Source: Rhodospirillaceae bacterium (GTDB lineage: Bacteria; Pseudomonadota; Alphaproteobacteria; Thalassobaculales; Thalassobaculaceae). Taken from it: 10,592 nucleotides of DNA. The translations under genes and the position numbers were made by a program. Location of the stretch: NCBI GenBank assembly GCA_002730675.1, contig PCAV01000126.1:1-10592 (forward strand). Reading direction: 5' to 3'. The notes under the pieces were generated by a model. That model made no database searches and had not been told where the DNA came from. It was given only the letters and a program-made list of their open reading frames with translations. Of the stretch, positions 6,372-10,592 are shown piece after piece; position 1 is the first letter of the stretch, and each line of letters starts with the position of its first letter.

Positions 6372-6737
6372 ATGCTATCAGGGGTAGGCGTTCTTCTAAA
6401 GCTGCTTAAAGGATTCTTTTTTATCACAGTTTCAATTACCGTGGTCCTTTTTGCAATATCCAATAAACATTCTGGCCTTGTTAAGTTTTGGCCTTTGGAC
6501 TTCTATATAGAAATTCCTGTTTACCTATTATGCTTGGGAATATTAGGTCTTGGTTTTATATCAGGGTTCCTTTTTTCATCGTTGAAAAACCTTCCGCAAA
6601 AATATAAGGAAAGGCAAACATATAAGAAAGAGATCAAAAACTTGGATCAACAGCTTAGACAGTCTAATATAGAAAGTCGACAGAGTCGGACCGAAATCGC
6701 TAAACCTGTAAGAGACGTTGCGGCACACAATGCGTAA
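6372..6737 (+). CDS. lapA: LapA domain (DUF1049) inner-membrane protein
   Basis: A 121-residue protein with two membrane segments (about 13-30 and 48-70) separated by a short periplasmic loop (NKHSGLVKFWPLDFYIEIP), then a charged, probably coiled-coil tail (about 74-110). The NK....VKFWPL.FYI..P pattern between the two segments is typical of LapA (lipopolysaccharide assembly protein A, DUF1049). In E. coli, LapA works with LapB in controlling LPS assembly, but alphaproteobacterial LapA often lacks a LapB neighbour and its job is less clear. The start is ATG 6372, 5 nt after AGGAG. The stop overlaps trpF by 8 nt, so trpF translation is probably coupled to it. It is the first gene of the lapA-trpFBA-accD-folC series, and its position between ihfB and trpF is conserved in Alphaproteobacteria. 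The E. coli function is only a guide. Confidence 0.88.
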   Translation: MLSGVGVLLKLLKGFFFITVSITVVLFAISNKHSGLVKFWPLDFYIEIPVYLLCLGILGLGFISGFLFSSLKNLPQKYKERQTYKKEIKNLDQQLRQSNIESRQSRTEIAKPVRDVAAHNA

Positions 6738-7383
6738 TAAGTTAGCTGTGAAAATCTGTGGAATGAATTCACAAACCGCAGTAGATACTGCAATTGCTAG
6801 TGGCGTTGATTATCTTGGTTTTGTATTTTTTCCGCCATCACCAAGGTCTTTAACACCCAAAATTGCCTCGAGTTTAATGGAGAAGCGGTCTGATGATTTC
6901 AAAGTTGTGGCAGTCGTTGTAAATCCCTCAGATAAGTTGCTCGAAGAAATAACCTATCATTTAGCCCCCGACATCTTCCAATTACATGGCTCAGAAACAG
7001 CAGACGACATAGAAAATATAAAACAGAAGTTTAATACAAAGATAATTAAAGCGATAAAAATTTCAGAACGTGAAGATTTTGAGGAAGTATCGAAATTTGA
7101 CAAAGTTGCTGACTTTTTGCTTTTTGATGCCGCGGCGCCAGCGAATACGGCTCACTCACTGCCTGGCGGCAATGGCATCTCTTTTAATTGGAATTGGCTG
7201 AGTAATGCTTCCCTCGCAGCACCTTGGTTTTTGTCTGGGGGATTAAACATCAGTAACATAAATGAAGCGGTGCAAACCACAGGAGCAACAGCAGTAGATG
7301 TTTCATCGGGAGTAGAAGATAACGCCGGAATTAAAAATAATCAGAAAATTATTGAATTTATGAACATGGTTAGAACACTATAG
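6730..7383 (+). CDS. trpF: Phosphoribosylanthranilate isomerase
   Basis: A 217-residue TIM-barrel enzyme that isomerises N-(5'-phosphoribosyl)anthranilate to CdRP (an Amadori rearrangement) in tryptophan synthesis. Catalytic residues are seen as Cys10 in VKICGM and Asp133 in FLLFDAAAP. Phosphate-binding stretches are LPGGNGISFNW (144-154), LSGGLN (168-173) and VDVSSGVED (189-197). I chose ATG 6730 (MRNKLAVKICGM), which gives the usual short lead into the first strand; an in-frame TTG at 6718 would add four residues with no support. The start lies inside lapA (8-nt overlap) and has no good ribosome binding site, so it probably depends on ribosomes finishing lapA. It is a stand-alone TrpF, not fused to TrpC as in E. 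coli. The next gene, trpB, is 72 nt downstream. Confidence 0.96.
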   Translation: MRNKLAVKICGMNSQTAVDTAIASGVDYLGFVFFPPSPRSLTPKIASSLMEKRSDDFKVVAVVVNPSDKLLEEITYHLAPDIFQLHGSETADDIENIKQKFNTKIIKAIKISEREDFEEVSKFDKVADFLLFDAAAPANTAHSLPGGNGISFNWNWLSNASLAAPWFLSGGLNISNINEAVQTTGATAVDVSSGVEDNAGIKNNQKIIEFMNMVRTL

Positions 7384-7386
7384 AAT

Positions 7387-7422
7387 TACCAAAAACTCTA
7401 TTTTTCTAATAAGCTTTTGGTA
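7387..7422. repeat. 8-bp inverted repeat in the trpF-trpB gap
   Basis: TACCAAAA (7387-7394) and TTTTGGTA (7415-7422) are perfect reverse complements separated by 20 nt, in the 72-nt gap between trpF and trpB. With only two G-C pairs and a long loop the RNA hairpin would be weak. A DNA-binding site or chance are equally possible. There is no leader peptide with tryptophan codons, so classical trp attenuation is not supported. Confidence 0.35.
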
Positions 7423-7445
7423 TTTACATTTCCATCCTTTAGCTC

Positions 7446-7450
7446 AGGAG
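7446..7450 (+). promoter_or_regulatory. Ribosome binding site deciding the trpB start
   Basis: AGGAG lies 5 nt before ATG 7456. The open frame continues upstream to a TTG at 7417, but that codon has no ribosome binding site and would add 13 residues (with FTFPSF) that are not typical of TrpB, so ATG 7456 is preferred. Confidence 0.8.
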
Positions 7451-7455
7451 TCTGG

Positions 7456-8679
7456 ATGTCCTACAAAGAAATTGCAAATACATTAAGAAATGCTCCAGAC
7501 GAAAATGGCCATTTTGGAATTTTTGGCGGCCAGTATGTAGCGGAAACACTCATGCCTTTAATAATTGAGGTGTGTGATGCATGGCGCGCGTCGAAAAATG
7601 ATCCCAGTTTTTGGAGCGAATTAGAGTACTATCGACAACATTATATCGGACGGCCTAGCCCTCTTTACCTCGCCAGCCGGCTTACTGAACATTTTAACGG
7701 GGCCAAGCTTTATTTTAAGCGAGATGAACTCAATCACACAGGCGCTCATAAGATAAATAATGTAATGGGGCAGGCGCTCGTAGCACGTCGAATGGGCAAA
7801 ACTAAGATCATTGCCGAAACTGGGGCAGGACAGCACGGTGTTGCTACCGCGACGGCTTGTGCCTTGTTCAACCTCGAGTGTGAGGTTTTCATGGGTGCAG
7901 AAGATGTAAAGCGGCAAAAACCAAACGTAGACCGTATGCGATTACTAGGAGCGAAAATTCATCCCGTAACATCAGGCTCTTCGACACTGAAAGACGCAAT
8001 GAACGAAGCACTAAGATATTGGGTATCTAAAGCGGAGACACATTTTTATATTATTGGTACAGTCGCGGGGCCCCATCCTTATCCAGAAATGGTTAGAGAC
8101 TTTCAGTGTGTAATAGGCGAAGAGACAAAAGAACAAATCATGGCAGCCGAAGGCCGGCTTCCCGATACATTGGTTGCATGTATTGGCGGGGGGTCAAATG
8201 CTATTGGCCTATTTCACCCATTTTTAGATGATCAAGTAAAAATAATAGGAGTAGAAGCCGCTGGATATGGGGTCGAAACCGGTCTACATGCTGCATCCTT
8301 AACAGGCGGACGTCCGGGTGTTCTGCATGGCAACAGGACATATCTGTTACAGAACGAGGATGGACAAATCACAGAAGCCCATTCTATCTCAGCTGGATTG
8401 GATTATCCTGGCATCGGCCCAGAACACTCCTGGCTATTTGAAAACGGCAGGGTGGATTATGTTTGTGCCACAGATCAAGAAGCGCTTGAAGCATTTGCAT
8501 TGTGTTCAAGACTTGAGGGCATTATACCCGCACTAGAGCCAGCGCACGCGTTGGCTTATATCGCAACGATAATAAAAACCTTACCAAAGGATCATATTAT
8601 TGTCATGAATATGTGCGGTAGAGGTGATAAAGATCTCGAAGCCGTCTTACCACTATTAGAGAAAATGGGAAAACTGTGA
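7456..8679 (+). CDS. trpB: Tryptophan synthase beta chain
   Basis: A 407-residue pyridoxal-phosphate enzyme that condenses indole with L-serine to make tryptophan, working as an alpha2-beta2 complex with TrpA. Visible landmarks are the N-terminal [17 protein letters not shown] (18-34), HTGAHKINN (94-102) with the PLP-binding Lys99, ETGAGQHG (121-128) with the catalytic Glu121 spaced 22 residues from the lysine as in Salmonella, the phosphate-binding GGGSNAIG (244-251), and the C-terminal CGRGDKD (387-393). It is the TrpB1 type (complex with TrpA). Length is normal. The start at ATG 7456 is fixed by AGGAG 5 nt upstream. Its last codons overlap the GTG start of trpA by 4 nt (GTGA), which suits equal production of the two subunits. 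Confidence 0.98.
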   Translation: MSYKEIANTLRNAPDENGHFGIFGGQYVAETLMPLIIEVCDAWRASKNDPSFWSELEYYRQHYIGRPSPLYLASRLTEHFNGAKLYFKRDELNHTGAHKINNVMGQALVARRMGKTKIIAETGAGQHGVATATACALFNLECEVFMGAEDVKRQKPNVDRMRLLGAKIHPVTSGSSTLKDAMNEALRYWVSKAETHFYIIGTVAGPHPYPEMVRDFQCVIGEETKEQIMAAEGRLPDTLVACIGGGSNAIGLFHPFLDDQVKIIGVEAAGYGVETGLHAASLTGGRPGVLHGNRTYLLQNEDGQITEAHSISAGLDYPGIGPEHSWLFENGRVDYVCATDQEALEAFALCSRLEGIIPALEPAHALAYIATIIKTLPKDHIIVMNMCGRGDKDLEAVLPLLEKMGKL

Positions 8680-9509
8680 CAAAATACACCAGTGACCGTC
8701 TGAAAATTCTTTTTGAAAAGTTAAGATCAAAGGACACTTCGGCTCTCGGCATTTTTATCACTGCAGGCGACCCCGACTTTGATACCTCGCTCAAAATTAT
8801 GGAGGGTTTACCGGAAGAAGGAGCTGATATGATAGAGTTCGGCATGCCATTTTCCGATCCTATGGCCGATGGTCCGGCAATACAAGCCTCAAGCAAACGA
8901 GCTCTAGAAGCTGGTGGCTCATTAAAGAAAACATTAGATATGGTGAGGATATTTCGTGAGAAAAATAATTCTACGCCAATTATTTTAATGGGATACTATA
9001 ACCCCATATATAACTTCGGTGTCCAGAAGTTTTTAACTGAGGTTATTGAGGCCGGAGCCGATGGCCTAATTGTTGTTGATCTCCCTCCTGAAGAAGATGA
9101 AGAGCTTTGTATACCCGCAAAAGAATGTAACTTACCATTCGTTAGGCTAACCGCACCCACCACAAGCAACGAACGCTTGACGACTGTGTTGCAGAACGCC
9201 ACTGGCTTTATTTATTACGTATCTATAACAGGTATAACTGGGACCAAAGACGTTCCAATAGAACTAGTAACACACGCAGTCCAGAACCTCAAAGAACATT
9301 CCAACCTACCTATCGCAGTGGGGTTTGGCATAAAAACTCGAGAACATGTGGAACAAGTCACTAGAATAGCCGATGCTGCAATCGTTGGTTCAGAAGTTGT
9401 AAACGCCATTGCAAACACCTTGGACGCAAATGGAAAGGCGAAACCTGAAACCATTCAGACCACTCTGTCATTAGTTAGAGATCTAGCTGCCGGAGTGCGA
9501 GGAAAATAA
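8676..9509 (+). CDS. trpA: Tryptophan synthase alpha chain
   Basis: A 277-residue TIM-barrel subunit that cleaves indole-3-glycerol phosphate to indole and glyceraldehyde-3-phosphate; indole passes through a tunnel to TrpB. The catalytic pair is Glu54 (MIEFG) and Asp65 (MADGP), 11 residues apart as in Salmonella Glu49/Asp60, within the family signature [18 protein letters not shown]. Later motifs include GYYNP (near residue 107), [22 protein letters not shown] and the phosphate-binding VGFGI and VGS. The start is GTG 8676, overlapping the trpB stop by 4 nt; ribosome binding is weak, so coupling to trpB is likely. The stop is 25 nt before accD. No anomaly. Confidence 0.97.
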   Translation: MTKYTSDRLKILFEKLRSKDTSALGIFITAGDPDFDTSLKIMEGLPEEGADMIEFGMPFSDPMADGPAIQASSKRALEAGGSLKKTLDMVRIFREKNNSTPIILMGYYNPIYNFGVQKFLTEVIEAGADGLIVVDLPPEEDEELCIPAKECNLPFVRLTAPTTSNERLTTVLQNATGFIYYVSITGITGTKDVPIELVTHAVQNLKEHSNLPIAVGFGIKTREHVEQVTRIADAAIVGSEVVNAIANTLDANGKAKPETIQTTLSLVRDLAAGVRGK

Positions 9510-9526
9510 ATTTTAGAGAAAGCAAA

Positions 9527-9538
9527 ATGATGTCATGA
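9527..9538 (+). other. Minimal ORF (Met-Met-Ser) overlapping the accD start
   Basis: ATG ATG TCA TGA lies in the trpA-accD gap; its stop overlaps the accD ATG as ATGA (9535-9538). The only purine-rich stretch nearby (AGAGAAAG, 9515-9522) is suitably spaced for the mini-ORF's ATG but rather far (12 nt) from accD's. It might load ribosomes that then reinitiate at accD, or it may be coincidence. Confidence 0.25.
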
Positions 9539-10416
9539 ACTGGATTACCAATTCTGTTCTACCAAGAATAAAGGCATTAGTACAACCGAAGGAGATACCC
9601 GATAATTTCTGGGTAAAGTGTAAAGGTTGTAATGAAATGCTATTTCACAGGCAGCTTGAGGAAAATCTTCAAGTTTGCCCACGATGCGACTATCACATGC
9701 CACTTACTTCTAAAAATCGCTTAAAGGCCCTGTTTGACGGCGGTAGCTATGAAGAAATAGCGTTAAACGACAAAACAGCTCTCGATCCGCTAAAATTTAG
9801 AGATAAACGCAAATATTTAGATCGTATTAGAGAAGCTAGGAACAAAACAGGACTTCAGGACGCCATATCGCTGGCATGTGGCAGATTAAATAAACTAGAA
9901 ATTATCACTGCTGTATTCTCCTTTGAGTTTATGGGAGGTTCTATGGGTTCTGCCGTTGGCAACGCTATAATCCAGGCAGCAGAGGTAGCGATTAATAAAA
10001 ATGCACCACTTGTTATTTTCCCATCCTCAGGGGGTGCACGAATGCAAGAGGGAATTCTTTCTTTGATGCAACTGCCACGAACAATTATAGCTACTCAGAT
10101 GATTAAAGAAGCTGAACTCCCATTTATTGTTGTTCTTACAAACCCGACTACGGGAGGTGTAACAGCTTCTTTTGCCATGCTTGGAGACATCCACATTGCA
10201 GAGCCAGGCGCTATTATTGGTTTTGCCGGTAAACGTGTAATAGAAGAGACCATTCATGAGAAACTCCCAGAAGGTTTTCAAAGCGCTGAATATCTACTAG
10301 ATCATGGGATGGTCGATTTAGTTGTCAGAAGACACGACCTTCCTAAAACACTCTCGACATTATTATGTCTTCTTATGAATAAGGCTATAGCGTCAAGTTC
10401 ATTATCTGGGGAATAA
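9535..10416 (+). CDS. accD: Acetyl-CoA carboxylase carboxyltransferase beta subunit
   Basis: A 293-residue subunit which, with AccA, moves the carboxyl group from biotin on AccB to acetyl-CoA, giving malonyl-CoA for fatty acid synthesis. The N-terminal zinc ribbon is intact: Cys29-x2-Cys32 and Cys48-x2-Cys51. The crotonase-like carboxyltransferase core has MGGSMGSAVG (133-142), SSGGARMQEG (164-173), TNPTTGGVTASFAMLGD (202-218) and IGFAGKRVIEETI (228-240), ending with the usual VDLVVRR (260-266). The N-terminus MNWITN.VLPRIK is typical of alphaproteobacterial AccD, which supports ATG 9535. The ribosome binding site is poor, and a three-codon ORF overlaps the start. trpA lies 25 nt upstream and folC 6 nt downstream; accD-folC adjacency is widespread in proteobacteria. 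Confidence 0.98.
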   Translation: MNWITNSVLPRIKALVQPKEIPDNFWVKCKGCNEMLFHRQLEENLQVCPRCDYHMPLTSKNRLKALFDGGSYEEIALNDKTALDPLKFRDKRKYLDRIREARNKTGLQDAISLACGRLNKLEIITAVFSFEFMGGSMGSAVGNAIIQAAEVAINKNAPLVIFPSSGGARMQEGILSLMQLPRTIIATQMIKEAELPFIVVLTNPTTGGVTASFAMLGDIHIAEPGAIIGFAGKRVIEETIHEKLPEGFQSAEYLLDHGMVDLVVRRHDLPKTLSTLLCLLMNKAIASSSLSGE

Positions 10417-10422
10417 TAATCG

Positions 10423-10592
10423 ATGTCAATTGATAGGATATTGGAGCGACTTCTAAGGCTCCATCCAAAATTAATAGATCTATCGCTATCACGACTTAAA
10501 AAACTATTACGCCGGCTTGGAAACCCGGAAGAGAACTTGCCTCCCATTATCCATGTTGCTGGGACAAATGGTAAGGGATCAACCGTCGCGAC
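10423..10592 (+). CDS. folC: Folylpolyglutamate synthase / dihydrofolate synthase, N-terminal part (cut by window edge)
   Basis: Fifty-six codons from ATG 10423 to the window end, open throughout. The protein starts [22 protein letters not shown] and reaches [11 protein letters not shown] (44-54), the P-loop of the Mur-ligase-like FolC family; Lys51 is the ATP-binding lysine. FolC adds glutamate to dihydropteroate and then further glutamates to folates, which keeps them in the cell. The spacing between the short helical N-terminus ('L..L..lhp...dlsL.R...ll..Lg.P') and the P-loop is normal for the family. It begins 6 nt after accD, with GGGGA about 10 nt before the ATG, and is clearly part of the same transcript. 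Only the N-terminal eighth or so of the protein is in the window. Confidence 0.95.
   Translation, partial: MSIDRILERLLRLHPKLIDLSLSRLKKLLRRLGNPEENLPPIIHVAGTNGKGSTVA

Noticed and set aside
7417..7455. Longer TrpB starting with TTG at 7417
   Set aside because: AGGAG at 7446-7450 clearly serves ATG 7456, and the extra residues are atypical of TrpB.
10027..10547. Minus-strand open frames over accD and folC
   Set aside because: Both run antisense to well-conserved coding sequence and show no recognisable domain.

Overview
The window reads as a stretch of ordinary, AT-rich alphaproteobacterial core chromosome. The gene order supports this: an FYDLN_acid (TIGR02300-type) protein and tRNA-Ala diverge from aroA-cmk-rpsA, followed by ihfB-lapA-trpF-trpB-trpA-accD-folC. 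This arrangement is familiar from Alphaproteobacteria. The AroA sequence is of the alphaproteobacterial (CP4-like) lineage and rpsA encodes six S1 domains. AT-rich codon use and short intergenic gaps would suit a free-living, possibly marine lineage, but genus cannot be judged from sequence alone. There are no mobile elements, CRISPR arrays, phage genes or clear signs of transfer.

Left part, minus strand (1-1637): from a strong candidate promoter near 1609-1637, transcription runs leftwards through the FYDLN_acid zinc-ribbon/acidic-tail protein, tRNA-Ala(GGC), a GldF-like ABC-2 permease and a GldG-like auxiliary protein cut by the window edge. The ATPase that such an exporter needs is not beside the permease.

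Divergent control region (1567-1798): it holds back-to-back candidate promoters and a 22-bp interrupted palindrome lying across the spacer of the leftward promoter. This is the most operator-like signal in the window.

Middle part, plus strand (1799-6177): aroA (shikimate pathway) overlaps cmk (CMP kinase) by 4 nt. Then rpsA (ribosomal protein S1) follows after a 206-bp gap with its own candidate promoter, and ihfB (IHF beta subunit) follows a weak terminator.

Right part, plus strand (6178-10592): a tightly packed gene series runs lapA, trpF, trpB, trpA, accD and folC (5' end only). It joins an inner-membrane protein to three late tryptophan-pathway enzymes, a subunit of acetyl-CoA carboxylase and folylpolyglutamate synthase. 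Several junctions overlap (8 nt lapA/trpF, 4 nt trpB/trpA), which suggests translational coupling. Four genes probably start downstream of their longest open frame: the FYDLN_acid gene, ihfB, trpF and trpB. I found no undescribed system; the items worth checking are small regulatory structures and start-site corrections.
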